Positions 1-11,875 are shown, counted from the stretch's first letter. The stretch: 64,000 nucleotides of DNA from Zoroaster sp. YZ-2022 (GCA_029582265.1 CM055822.1:39014679-39078678); one strand, 5' to 3'. Program-made: numbers and translations. Notes: generated from the sequence alone by a model not told the origin.

Positions 1-871
1 GAGGTCAGCAAGATATGTAACGAGACCGACCATTTTGCCCGGGATTGTCCACATAGAAGATGGCATGATGAAGAAGAACGGGAAATATCGCAGCAAAGAC
101 CCATTGTGATCGCTACCAATAACCCCAATAGAAACGAATCTGACAAGGACACCAAGAGTGAAGATCCCAATAAATACAAGATACCTAACGACGAAGACGA
201 CGAAGATAACGACGATCAACCTACAACAACAGAGAAAAATAAAGAAACAAGCCAAAACATAGCTCAACCAGCCAAAGACAAGGCCCGACCAGCCAAAGAC
301 AAACCCCAACATCGAAAGGAGATAGGAGAGTCCAGCAAACCTAAGACAGAATGAACTACATCACAGAATGAGTCAGAACTAAAGAAGACAACAACAAATA
401 ATCCTTTAGTGACGCAGTCTCCCAACCCCAACCTAGCAAGTAAAAGGAACGACAGAAGAGTGGTAAACAGAAACCAACTACCCCCCCCCCCCACACCTTT
501 TGGGACGACGCCTGCAAGGCAGAAGAGGAAGCCAAGAAGAAAAAAATAGTCAAGAAAGCGGAAATCAAGCGACACAGAGGAAGAAACCGAATCCAAACAA
601 CCGAAAGAAGATGAACACAATTCATCTATGGAGCAGGACTGCCAATCTTCTGACCACGATGAGAACAAATCTACACATGACCACCAATCCAGTGACGAAA
701 AAGGCAAATATTTCTTCCCCTATGTAAGGTACCGAGTCCAGCGTTACAGGAAAAAAACGGCAATCCTAGAAAAGAGCCGACACATCGGAATCTCAAGGTA
801 AAGATTCAAGCCAAACATCACAAAACCAAAGTCAACGGGGAAGAGGACGCGGTCGACAATCTTTGCCGTGA
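1..871 (+). pseudogene. LINE ORF1 remnant (zinc-knuckle, gag-like)
   Basis: The first codons read S-K-I-C-N-E-T-D-H-F-A-R-D-C, a CCHC zinc knuckle (C-x2-C-x4-H-x4-C) whose first cysteine is Ser (agc where tgc is expected). Such knuckles lie near the C-terminal side of ORF1 in L1/Tx1-type and related LINEs, where ORF1 binds the element RNA. The rest is a charged Lys/Glu/Asp/Asn-rich tail. It stops at 352-354, resumes in other frames (an acidic stretch near 610-720), and ends with an RGRGRGR tail and stop at 869-871. The window cuts off the N-terminal part. The endonuclease ORF starts about 70 bases downstream, as in two-ORF LINEs. Several frameshifts make it dead. The clade is an inference from the two-ORF layout. 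Confidence 0.6.
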
Positions 872-942
872 ATAATGACAAGTAATGTTTTCTCTTCTCT
901 GTACATATTATGACTACTCGTATTTTATTTTTATTTTATGTG

Positions 943-1475
943 ATGCTTAAGATAACCACTTTAAATGCAAATGGAATCCGTAATAATGAGAAAAGAGAGA
1001 CTCCCTTTAACCACTTTAAACGGGAAAAACATGATATTATTTGCTTACAAGAAACACATAGTATTCAGAGAGATGAAGATTTCTGGAAACAACAGTGGGG
1101 AGGGGATATTTTCTTCAGTCATGGTGAAAGTTCTTCGAGGGGAGTGGCTATCTTAGCATCACACAAAAGTGGAATTAAACTTATAAACAAAGATAATGAT
1201 AAAGAAGGTCGTATTGTTAAGTGTGAATTAATGTGGGAGGGGATAAAACTCGGGGTTGTGTCTGTGTATGCCCTATTTTAATGTATCCTAGGAAAACCTT
1301 TTTTAGGAATTTGGACAAATTCATTAATGACCAAAGCTGTATTGTTAATGGTGATTTTAATTGTCAGCTTGATATTGATCATAATGATAAAAGTACTTCT
1401 GATTTGAACAGCATTCTTATATGTATGACATTTGGAGAACATGGTACCCGAATGAACCTGGATATACACAAGGTT
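943..1475 (+). pseudogene. LINE ORF2 5' part: APE-type endonuclease, truncated
   Basis: The ATG at 943 begins MLKITTLNANGIRN, followed by DIICLQETHS and SRGVAIL, the N-terminal motifs of apurinic-type (APE) endonucleases that nick the target site of L1-class LINEs. A frameshift near 1265-1290 moves the reading frame. IVNGDFNC (the GDFN catalytic-loop motif) follows near 1350, and a third frame carries DIWRTWYPNEPGYTQG near 1428-1475, typical of the L1/Tx1 endonuclease end. No reverse transcriptase follows, so the copy is 3' truncated or interrupted near 1475-1530. It sits directly after the ORF1 remnant. Endonuclease identity is firm, the exact clade less so. Confidence 0.75.
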
Positions 1476-2965
1476 CTTAAAGAAAGTTACAGAAACTTCT
1501 CTACGCACGTTTTATTCTTGAACGTAAGCTTCAATTACTGACAGAAAGTTCTAGAAACTTAAAGGAACTGTCGCTGACATAAATATCCTATATTGACAGC
1601 ACACGAAAGTCCTTTAAACGATTTTGTGCCATTTATTATATCCCGTCCAAAATATTTCTAATATTTGTTAACCGTTCCCTGGAGTATACATGCAAGCATA
1701 CTTAATTTCCGCGACAATTTCTGTCATTAATACATGTCAGTCTAATTAACTTGGGAAAAAAACACATTTGTACAATTTTTCCGTCCAAATTTTCAAAAAC
1801 AATTTATACCGTAATCAAGAGTGTACCTTCATGCAATCTTAATTTCAGCGAAACGAATTTCTACCATTTATTATAAAAGCCACTCTATTAATTTATTACA
1901 AACAAAAGTGTGTGGAATCTTGAACAGTTCAAGAAAGTCCTTTTTAAGATGTAATGATGGTGCCTAAATAGAAATGTATCAACTTAAGTTTTTTTTTGGC
2001 GGACATCTCAAATATCAGATTTTATGGTTTCGTTTCATAGACCAGTGTACATATTGACCCCGACGCAGTTTGACCTTTGGGGCTTCTTTGTAAATATGTG
2101 ATGTCATTGGTCACATCATCTATAAGATTGTTTATATCCATCAAAAAACTCATATCTGGCCTACACAACCATTGAGTAACACTGAGCATGTTTATGGCCG
2201 GAACTCTTATTAGTCTATGGAACACTGCCTGAGTCTAGTGCAAAGGTGTGACTAGTTGGTATCAATAATGAACTAATGTATTATAATGCTCCACTGAACA
2301 GTGGGACCTATGGTGGCCCTGAAGGGACACCGGTACCATGAAATGTTTTATACATATATTTTGGCTATAATTTTGGATAAAACAGGCAAAACTTGAGTGG
2401 AAGTAAATATTTTCGGTTTCACGAACTGACATAAACTGTAGATTAATCAAGAAGATTAGCGAACACAGCGCGCCTTTGTTGTTTATACAGCGTATTACAT
2501 AAACGTGTATCACTTCGTGAAATTGCAAAACAAGCTTAGTCTACAGTTTTCATTTCACGAGTTTGATTTACATAATTAAAAAATGCTCTTTCAGGAGTTA
2601 ATGCTTATTAAGTAAATATTAAATTAAATTTAATTAAACTAATTAAATGTAGCCAGATTTTGACAGGGGCCAGATTATATCCATGAATTAGTCTGGTCAC
2701 TTACCATCTGATGCACACTGTACCCATACCCCCCCCCCCCCCATAAACAAAATTGTATAAAATCATACAATTAGGATACCCGGTTATCCGTAAACAAATT
2801 TGTAAAAAGACATCAATACTCCCAAATGTATAAAATAATCAATATGAACACAAGTTCCTCTTGTTTTATTATAGATTCATAATAAATGTGGACTTACTGT
2901 TGTGATTTCCCACTTCTATATTAAAAACGACTCGTACCATGCCTGCAACAGATTGTGTGAACATT
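1476..2965. other. No gene seen
   Basis: AT-rich sequence with no supportable coding region. It holds short homopolymers, including a C run near 2731-2742, and an AATTAAA-rich patch near 2610-2650. Confidence 0.5.
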
Positions 2966-3195
2966 TTAAAAAGTCGTTTGCGGGTAATTGTAACCGATAA
3001 AGGAATTGGGTAATGACAGTTTCGGTCGGGTATCCGAGTACCCAGATACTCGGCATAGCCTATGTGTACATAGGCCTCGCGTGCTAGATGCTGCTGCAGT
3101 ATTTTAACAAAAACACGATGGGCAATCAAAAACATTGTTCCGGTCGGTTAACCGTGTAACCGACCGTTTTGACTAACGGTTACCGGTTACAAAAA
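2966..3195 (+). repeat. Dispersed repeat R1, copy 1
   Basis: About 230 bases recur at 24898-25125 in the same orientation with roughly 85-90% identity. Shared landmarks include TTTGCGGGTAATTG, TTTCGGTCGGGTATCCGAG, TTTTAACAAAAACACGA and CGGTCGGTTAACCGTGTAAC. Both copies end in a palindromic GGTTAACC-rich stretch. No coding capacity is seen and the class is unknown. Confidence 0.75.
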
Positions 3196-3199
3196 TAGC

Positions 3200-4500
3200 G
3201 GTCTGATACACGTGGCACCGTGAGTGAAAACATCTAAACTGATTCTTGTGTACTTTGTGTCTATTTTAATATGTTATATCTCCAAATTAAAACTCATATT
3301 AATACAACACTGAAATTTTAAAGGCTGACCATCTTTCACACATGTGTTTGTGTTTTGTCATGTAAGAGTTTTCATAAAATATTGTTCTTCTTCGCATTTC
3401 CTGCTATTCTGTGAAAAACTTACACAGCTTTTTAAATCATAAAACTTCCTATTTAAACACGTTATTTCTCACTTTATTATTCAATAAATTCTGATATTTT
3501 AGTAAAATTTATTTGGTACTTCAAAATCTATCACAAGCTTCGAAATTTCTTTGGGAGACCCAATAGCCGCTGTCAAATCCCCAAGCACCGGCGTCAATCA
3601 AAAGGTGATTCCAATTAATTATGGATCTTAAACTTGGTGAAAACGTACAAAAGATGTTTATAAATATTCGTGTAGCACGATCCGTTCGAAAAATTGCGAA
3701 CAGTTCAAATATTAGGCCTGGATATTAGGCATAATTTTAACCGAAAACGTGGCTTGTTTCGGTAATCGTCGGAACTTAGTTCGGATGTATTTGGTAAATG
3801 GGACTTCCAAATATGAGCAAAGTAGGAGTCCAGAATCACTTTTTGATTCATCCGTCATCGCCTGAGCTTGCAAAACAGCCGATTCGGTTTGGTGCTGCGT
3901 GCACTTTCGCTCGATTTCAACAAGAGCTGCGCGGCAAGTGTTAACAATTGAACCATTTTCAAGCAGTAGGCCTACAAGTAGCACTTTCCAATTTTTTCGT
4001 AAGGAAACTTGGTTTATATTGAGAAGAAGTCTTCCTCTCTTCAAATCTGGAAATATAATTGAAAAAAATGTACTCTTGTATTTAAAAACGATTTTGAAAA
4101 GAGCACAGTAATCCACAAAACCGTGGTGTCCGGGGCCCGCCTAAGGTCTCAGGAAACTTTAGTATTCTTCTAGATGCTCTGTGATGCAATAAGCATATTT
4201 TCTAATATGTATTCATGGAGAATTATAAAGATTTCTTATCTTGGTCAGCAGGTCAGGGGTTTTCCTTTATTATTATGAATGGTTGAAAATCTATGCAAAA
4301 AACTAGGGCATAATTTTAAAACGAGCCTGTTAAAATGATTGGATAGATTATTGCATTGGTAATTCCCAATAGCATCATTGGGACGTGGGTGTCACAAGCG
4401 GTTAGAAAATTACCCTTAAGCATTATATGGTATGTTGTTCCAGGTACTTGAGCAAAGTATAAACCAAAACCTGGCGTAGATCTTTAATTGATTCGTATAT
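3200..4500. other. No supported gene
   Basis: AT-rich sequence. The only long open frame (minus, 3712-4116) matches nothing I recognise and has no splice or start context that supports it. Confidence 0.4.
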
Positions 4501-4539
4501 AACTTAATGGGTTTCTTGCCCGCGGGTCTAACCGTCGTG

Positions 4540-5515
4540 TGATTAGTCACTTGGGCAATTTGTAAAGGAAACGAGGTCGTCAAAAGTCAGCCTCAATTTG
4601 GGCTGGGAGTATAAAACCAAAGGAACGCTGTTTGTGGGAGAGTTTTTACGTTGCGGGTGCTGGAGGGAGTGTCTCACCGGGTGGGTGTATGCCAGCGGAC
4701 ATGGCCGTCAGCGCTGAGGCTGTCGCATCGTGCCTAAGCCGCCGAGCTTAGAGAAGTGTCGGCGACTCCAGTTGAACTGGGCAGGGGTCCGTCAGGGTGT
4801 TTGAGACCCATAAGAAGTGGCTCCCTTGGCAACGTAAAATCTCCCGGGAACACCGGAGCCTATAGGACAGACTTTGACAAAGCCAAAGGCACTGAGTTGA
4901 GAATCTAATTATTTAACTTTGTAGTGTCTAAATGTTTATGCCAAATGTTTGAATACTCTCCAGTGATATATCGTTTGAATTTGGTAATGCAAGATTAAGT
5001 GATATTCTAGTAAATGAACTTGTATTAATTGTGTGTAAAGTTGATGTCCGACAAGGGGTATTAAAAGTAAAATATATGTGCATTTCCAGGGATTCCCGTA
5101 AGACTACCCTAACCGTGGTGAAGCGTCCTTGGGTGTGGTCCTTGGATCAGTGACACCACGCGGGGCTGCCGATTGTGACGGGGAATGTGGGTCTACTTTT
5201 CCTGACGGGTTGTTATACGAGATGTAGGACGGCGGGTCAACACTTCATTGGTAATGTAAACTTAGATTGTATTAAAGTAAACTTGGAATTTAAAATCCAG
5301 AAGAGGGTGGTAAATGGGCAGCCATTACACAAGTTTCGCCAATCCATTTGATAAGTTTTATAATTTGTAATAATTCCAGTCTGTTTTCACTGTGTTCATT
5401 CGTTGTGTCGTGTGGTCTGTTGATATTGGTCTGAGTGGAGTGGCGCAAGGGTCTGCTCCGCGACAGTGGGATAAAAACCACTATTCTCAAGGATTTGTGC
5501 CCAACAGTTACATCT
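4540..5515 (+). other. Possible decayed LTR-like region
   Basis: A TATA box (TATAAAA from 4610) is followed by a GC-rich leader-like segment (4630-4870). Near 5505-5530 the text CAACAGTTACATCTGGTGATTG resembles an LTR end followed by a TGG-starting primer site. No second LTR, gag or pol is seen, and boundaries and target duplication could not be found. This is weak inference from promoter-like layout only. Confidence 0.2.
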
Positions 5516-5927
5516 GGTGATTGAAAGATACAGTAACGATGAAGCAAGCGGTGACGAGGCGGAGGATGAAGATTGAAGAATATCCCCAGGGTAAATCAGT
5601 TCGCCATCTCAAGGTACCCACCCTGAGGTTTCAAGCAAAGACATGACATGATTGACTGGAGAAAGGAACATATCACACAACCGCTATTAATTTCAAACAA
5701 AACAGATCAAGAAATCACGGGTATGTTGACAGATCCCCTCCTCGTGCCAAATATTAATCCTTGCACACACAATCGGTGGAACGCGGAGTAAAAATTGTAT
5801 CAGAGGCCAGCCAGGCAGTTCATGGACAAGATCAAACAGACGGCTTCATCAGGTAAAGAATAGCATCCAGATCTCTAATAAAACATTTTTTTCAAAGAAT
5901 ACTTCAATTTCTACATATCACTTGCAG

Positions 5928-5993
5928 ACTCAACAATGAGGACCTTACGTGTTTTCTGCATATTTTTCTTGATTTTAAAGACCATACAATATG
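5928..5993 (+). CDS. Putative signal-peptide exon (small secreted protein, exon 1)
   Basis: An acceptor-like TCACTTGCAG precedes the exon. An ATG at 5936 opens MRTLRVFCIFFLILKTIQY, a basic start plus hydrophobic core typical of a signal peptide. The frame ends on one base (phase 1) before the donor GTAAAT at 5994. Phase 1 fits the exon at 22519-22566, which begins with two bases, and the join would give Ala followed by VRPSGADDGYVGNVP, a plausible signal peptidase site. The coding potential and splice sites are seen. The gene and its linkage over 16 kb are inference, and I recognise no family. Confidence 0.35.
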
Positions 5994-6175
5994 GTAAATA
6001 TTTTTAACCCTATTTTAAAAAGTAAGTAATTCTAAGTAGGAATCACCAAAAATAAGACTTTAATTATTTTTATTTAACCCTTCAAAAAAAACCTATGAAA
6101 ATGTACTTCGCCACTGCCGCGAACGACAGGCCCAAAACAAAAGCCGTCGGGGACACTTTCACTGAGCCTATTTTG

Positions 6176-6878
6176 ATGACGTACATTTACGGGAGGGCGA
6201 ACGCCACAACTGTTTACTGCGGTATGTTTTGTACACAAAGCATATCACGTCGCGTACAGCTGCAAAAATAAGTTTACCAACTTATAACTTCCGAAAGTGT
6301 TTTTGAAAACGTTTGTGTTGTTCATCATCGTCATTTGATGGAGATTATACTGATGCCAAAGTTAGTGATATAAGTGACATAGAATCGTATCAATTAAGCC
6401 CGGAATGGACAAAATCCGGACGAAATGCTTGCGAAAATGGCGAAGCCTAAGGAAGATCTCGAGTCCTGCATAAGCGCACATAATAGTATCCTATTTTTAT
6501 TGCTTTTTACTAACAAATAATTATTCTAAGAGCAACTAAATTTTGGAATGTCCAGTATTTGATTCGTTGAATTTTGTTATCAGGAAAGTTAATTTCACTT
6601 CAGAATGTGTCCAAATTGTTTTTGTTTTGTGCCGATAAAAAAATCATCCTTTGGTGATCTTGCCGTGCTGTCAACCAGACTAATAGTTTGACAATGACCC
6701 GACCCCAGTATGTCCACACTGGAAACATACGTCCGTGCACGGACGCACACACAATACATGCGTTGCACGTGAAGGGGAATCGCATTATACACAAGTACAT
6801 GTACGGCCACGAACAACGCGGCGGCAGCCAGACCGTTGTTAAGATGGCTCCTTTCGAGCTCCCGTAAAAGTACGTCAT
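6176..6878. repeat. Inverted-repeat pair, possible decayed transposon ends
   Basis: The 20 bases at 6176-6195 (ATGACGTACATTTACGGGAG) recur inverted at 6859-6878 with one mismatch, about 660 bases apart. The interior near 6330-6450 encodes a short acidic stretch (DAKVSDISDIES) like the N-terminus of some DNA transposases, but no transposase domain follows. It may be an internally deleted DNA transposon. No target duplication could be fixed. Confidence 0.3.
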
Positions 6879-6939
6879 AAAAACAGGAAAAATGTTTGCT
6901 GCCGCCACTGGCCGCAAATGTCCAACAGACTTCGCGGAT

Positions 6940-8440
6940 TTCAACCGCTGGAATGTTGGTTGAAAATCATGATTTTTTCAGCAATTTCTGATTTGTTTTA
7001 ATGATTTTTGGAATAGCATATAAATAACTAAATACATACTGAACAGTTTTGAGTAAACAAAATCAAGGCACTTTGTATGGACTTTAAGGTAATCAATTTA
7101 CCATGTAAATTCAAGTTTGGGCTTACAAAATTATGAGTGGGACATTTCTACAGCTTATATTGTTATCTAACTACACACACACAAATTATCAAAAACATTT
7201 TGCACAGGTAGAATGTAACAGAAAAACATTTCAAAAAGTGCAGATGTTCTATGTTGGGTTACACATTGCCCATTTGCACCTTGACAAGTCGTAAGGTAGT
7301 ATGACACTCACCCCAAATGATCGCTGGTCACTCGCTGGTTTGGATTTGGCCCCCTCAAAATCATTTCGCCTCTGTGATTAGTATCAATTTGGCACCTTGT
7401 TAATTATTTTCATGAGCCTTACACAATATACAACAATTTGAATACGTCTAAATGATATACAGTTTCCCACTAGCAGTACATAATGTAAATAATTCATTTT
7501 TAATTCCAGTAATGGAGCTTATTGTTGTGCTAGCCTTGCCTGATGACTATACAAGTAATAGCACAATCCATTTAACCGGCCGGTGATATAAATCATTATG
7601 ATACAATCAAAATGCTATAATCGAGCCAGTTTCCAAGGGCAATCATTACGTAAATTGATAAACAAATAAATCTTACAATAAAAGAGATATCAATACTGAA
7701 TGTTAACACTATCCATCATATGATACAACAAAACACTATATGAACATCATCTATTCAGTCTGTTAAAATTGCCCTTTTGCAAAACAAAATGGTTGAGTGC
7801 GATATACAAATGGACACAAATGTTCGAATGCATCTACAATATTGACTGATTTTTGGAAAATGATTTCTTGATCTTAACCATTATTTTTTTTTTAATTGGA
7901 CCAAAAAGTCTCCAAAATAAACAGTGTTACATGAGCATACATGGGAAAACATATTGCTAAAATCCATCGTGAACATTGGGGAATAGAATCATGTGAGAGC
8001 ACAGCTTGAATCCACTGACAGCAATTTAGTTTTAAAGAATCATTAACTCCACTGTGGGGGGGGGGGAGATCAGGACCCCTCCCCTCGCTTCTGCTGCCGG
8101 TGGATTGACGACGATGTCCGTCGAGGAAAGTCCGGCGTTTATTACGATAACCCAGAACATTCTTTTTGCACTGCTGCCATATATTTGGATCATGAAATAT
8201 GTAGCCTATGTAAACTATGTACTTAGTATAGGCCTAGTACAAAGAGTATAGGCCTAGTTCATAAATTTTTGGACAATTTTGCCAGGGTTGAGAGATTTCA
8301 ATTGTGACCAGTCGTTGTAGACGAAGTCTCGTCGCAATCATAGCAGGCTTTCGACATGGACGTTCCTCGCTGGCTTAGATAACAGGGCGCGATGCCGGAT
8401 CCTATTATCCTGGCTGCATAAAATAATAATGGGCCCATAA
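6940..8440. other. No gene seen
   Basis: AT-rich sequence without coding signal, RNA gene or a clear repeat boundary. A G run lies near 8057-8067. Confidence 0.45.
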
Positions 8441-8441
8441 A

Positions 8442-9581
8442 CTAGTAATTAGATGTTCGAGCGACAGCGCGAACACCTCCTGTTATTGTTCGTATTTTTA
8501 TTTTGTTCTTCTCCTTCTCAGTGAGATATATCCAGAGACAAAAACATAGTTGCAGAGTTCACAGAACCTTAAAACTTAACACATGGTTTGACCTTAACAT
8601 GTAGTTGTGCCCTACGTTGTGACGTCATGGTGAGGTCATCAGATATCGAATTACACTAAATCAAAGTTTAATATTTCAAAAAATTATATCTCATGAACCA
8701 CAAAAGATATTTTCACAATCTTTGCATCATCTGAAAGATCTTGAATTATGTGATATTTCGTATACAGACATGACCCTAATCTGATCCGATCGGTCGAAAC
8801 CGGAAATTTAAGTGAATAACTATTCAGAATCACTATTCTGTAAATGTATTTGTACAGCCAAAACATAGTTGCGGAGTTCAAAGAACCTTAAAACTTAACA
8901 CATAGTTAGAACTTGACATATAGTTCCAGGTAACGTTGTGACGTCATGGTGAGGTCGTCTAATGAATTAATACGTAATTAATTATAATTAAAACAATATA
9001 TTTTATATCTCGTGAATCACAACAGATATTTATTTTATTCCTTCATAATCATACAGAACATGGAGGACTCGACATTTGATACACAGATATGACCCTATTG
9101 ACCCTTACTTCCAGTCCAAACTGGAAGTTCAAGGTTAAAAAGCTCTTTATAAATTGACGCAAATCTGAAAGCGTATTCGAAAAAAGCATTCTGGGTTTAT
9201 ATGTTAAGTGGGATCTGCTCTTTTCAAAAATATATTTGGTGACGTCATCGTTTAAAAAAGTAACTTTTTGCTACCTCGAGAAAACATTAGACAGAATTTT
9301 ACCAAATTTGGCACAATTGACACCCATATTATGAAGTATGAATGACGTCACATGATTGAACCGGAACTTACGGTTGGAGGAATTTAAAATTATATGGGAT
9401 GACTGAACAGGAAGTTAATGTATTCAGTATAGCACATTATATGTTATTTTAATTATATATTATGAAAACTCATATCTCCTGAAGTAACTCTTGTCTTTTA
9501 ACATTTTAGGTGATGACGTCATCACATATGATGCACACTCGAACACCCTGAGTTTGTTTTCTACAAACTCAATACCTCTAG
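8442..9581 (+). mobile_element. Abundant hairpin/CTAG-ended repeat, copy A
   Basis: Non-coding element present in at least seven full or partial copies here. It starts near a hairpin (GTTCGAGCGACAGCGCGAAC, 8454-8473) and ends with the hairpin GAGTTTGT...ACAAACTC, a 7-base spacer AATACCT, and CTAG followed by T. A terminal hairpin a few bases before CTRR with a host T after it is the Helitron 3' signature. Subterminal GTGTTCGAG/CTCGAACAC inverted repeats are also seen, as in Helentron-type elements. Inside are repeated modules built on AGTTCA(A/C)AGAACCTTAAAACTTAAC, GTTGTGACGTCATGGTGAGGTCATC and paired ACCGGAAGT blocks. No Rep/helicase ORF exists, so it would be non-autonomous. Class assignment is inference. 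Confidence 0.6.
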
Positions 9582-10216
9582 TTTTTTAGGTGTTCGAGCG
9601 ACAGTGCGAACACATCTTGGTATTGTTCTGTTTTTTTGCTTTTTCTTCTCCTTCTCAGTGAGACACATCCAGATACAAAAACATAGTTGCAGAGTTCACA
9701 GAAACTTAAAACTTTACACATAGTTAGACCTTAACATGTAGTTGTGCCCTATGTTGTGACGTCATGGTGAGGTCATCAGATATCGAATTACACTAAATCA
9801 AAATTTAATATTTCAAAAAACTATATCTCATGAACCACAAAATGTATTTTCACAATCTTTGCATCATCTGAAAGATCTTGAATTATGTTATTTTTCGTAC
9901 ACAGACGTGACCCCAATCTGACCTCTCCTTCCGGTTGAAACCGGAAGTTGAATATTTCAAAAAATCATATCTCATGAACCACAGAAGATATTTTCACAAT
10001 CTTTGCATCATCTGAAAGATCTTGAATTATGTCACATTTCGTACACAGACATGACCCAATTTGACATCTCCTTCCCGGTCGAAAACGGAAGTTTAAGTGA
10101 ACAACTATTCAGAAGTACCATTTATGCACAGCCCATTTTGCGTGTGAACGGCCGTGAAGTTCTCTCACACACAGACACGAGGCATACATGTATATAGTTC
10201 ACTGTAAACTGCAGTA
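9582..10216 (+). mobile_element. Abundant hairpin/CTAG-ended repeat, copy B (partial)
   Basis: This copy abuts the CTAG end of copy A and begins TTTTTTAGGTGTTCGAGCG, carrying the same modules. It lacks the terminal hairpin/CTAG and instead runs into a tail (CTATTCAGAAGTACCATT, then CACACACAGACACGAGGCATACATG) that also appears inverted in copy G at 40963-41110. Copies A and B are therefore in tandem, and B and G share a different downstream end from A. Confidence 0.55.
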
Positions 10217-10232
10217 TCTCCGACATACAACT

Positions 10233-10400
10233 AATCTAATACATTCTAATAAGAATATAATACATTATGTTTCGTCGTTGCCAGCACCTTCGTGTCCACA
10301 GTTTACGGTAATTTCACTTTCGTTGTCCTTTATTTCGAGCTGTCATTTCTGTACATAGTTTTGGAATTAACGCTTGTTCTAAATCTAAGAGTGAATTCTA
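10233..10400 (+). repeat. Dispersed repeat R2, copy 1
   Basis: The block ATTATGTTTCGTCGTTGCC through TAAGAGTGAATTCTAACAG recurs in the same orientation at 16868-17033 with few differences. A second block at 10775-10890 (around GCAAAATTATGGAGAAAA) recurs inverted at about 16640-16740, so the two loci share the same modules in a rearranged order. No ORF is seen. Confidence 0.65.
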
Positions 10401-10774
10401 ACAGTCATCACTCAACATGTGGTAAACACATGTGTGAGTGTAAGGGATGCAAAAACGGGCGTAGCCACGCCCCTAATAGGGAAAAAGTAGGTTACCAAGT
10501 GCAGTGGTCTAGTGGTAAAAGCATATGTTTGATATTAATGGAAATTACAAATTACTTTGACCATGGTTAAAAAATAAATGTATTTGTGTCTTTGAGCAAA
10601 ACAATTTTCTACATCCAACATGGAGGAGTGGGTTTTGTTAAATGGCAAGAGTGATATTTCAAGGAAGTAGAATAATATTATAAAAATGGTTCCTCGATCA
10701 GTGGGAGTTGGGTTTTGGAAAAAGGTTGTAAACAAACGCACACGATTGTGCACAAAGTCAATGGAGGAGAAAGG

Positions 10775-10890
10775 TGGTCGGTCAGAAAATTGACGTTTTT
10801 TACGTATTATAGCAAAATTATGGAGAAAATCATTAAGAATTAGTTAAATCACGTACATAACATTTGTATAATTAAGAAATTTATCATTTT
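10775..10890 (+). repeat. Dispersed repeat R2, second module
   Basis: Centred on TTTTTTACGTATTATAGC and AAAATTATGGAGAAAA. The reverse complement is found at about 16640-16740, upstream of the second R2 copy. Confidence 0.5.
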
Positions 10891-10959
10891 TTATTCCCAG
10901 AAACCACTCAAACGGAGAATTTCTCAGCTGATTTCTGAATAACTGTGCTCGTCATGAAC

Positions 10960-11179
10960 ATGATTTGCAATGTACTTTTTTGGCGACTCATGGACGATAT
11001 TCATGCTGGTCATGAGAAATACAATAGAATTGAATTAAACTTATCGTTAAACTAACAACATATTTACTAATTTAATTATTTAAGCAGACCCCAGGAGATT
11101 TAACTCGCTAAGAAGTCCATGCCATGGATGACAATCCTACTCAAACATCCCCACCTACCTATATACACTCAACAACATG

Positions 11180-11226
<47 letters not shown>

Positions 11227-11734
11227 CGAGAAAATAAACAAATTAAAAATCCTACATATTTAAATTGGGAATGGCATCTAGAGGTTCCAGGGGTTAGGGA
11301 GAGTTCCAGTGTCGTGTAGGGGTACTAGGTTAGGTAGGGGTTCTGCTTATACCATCCCTCTCGTCGTCTTTAGAAATCACTGCCACTTTTAAACCTTACC
11401 GGTATACCCCCTCATCAAACACCACGTAAAGTCACAAATGCATTTGCTTGTGGATTCATGAAAATTAATACTATATTATAAGGATCATTGGCAGATGGGG
11501 GGGGGTGACAGGGGGAAAATTAGCGGGTAAAGGAGGCAGGCAAAGAAGACAAGTGTCCATTCATCACCTTGCAATCAATTTACCCTATACTTTATATACG
11601 TGGACCCCTTTTAGGCAGTTTCACCCCTTTTCGCTGTACCATGTCTCTTTTTCATTTCAGCTACCCTGGATCCACCCCTGCTTATAAAAGGTGCATGTAC
11701 TGTTTGGACTGTTAAAGATAATATTAGTCTGTCA
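10960..11734. other. No gene; contains an (AAC)n tract
   Basis: No coding region can be supported. The stretch includes the microsatellite at 11180-11228 and a G run near 11496-11504. Confidence 0.45.
11180..11228 (+). repeat. (AAC)n microsatellite
   Basis: About 16 uninterrupted AAC units. Confidence 0.95.
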
Positions 11735-11875
11735 TCAAATGATTTATATTAATATTCGGTAGTGTTATTGTCATTTTCTGTGAGATAATAACCGTTACAA
11801 TCACAACAATACCGAACAAAAACCGCTTAAAATTCAATAGTCTGTTCTCTCAGTAAGAGCTGAAACCCAGGCACG
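11735..11875 (+). repeat. Dispersed repeat R3, copy 1
   Basis: The sequence around AATATTCGGTAGTGTTATTG, GATAATAACCGTTACAATC and AATTCAATAGTCTGTTCTC is repeated at about 12790-12905 (first half) and 13085-13180 (second half). It is non-coding and mosaic, so the copies look like pieces of one element. Confidence 0.6.

Noticed and set aside
264..707. 147-residue minus-strand frame
   Set aside because: Antisense of the LINE ORF1 remnant.
3712..4116. 134-residue minus-strand frame
   Set aside because: No recognisable motif, codon pattern or splice context; likely chance.
10499..10530. tRNA-like start (CAGTGGTCTAGTGGTAAAAGC)
   Set aside because: Resembles a tRNA A box but no B box or closing acceptor stem follows at the right distance.
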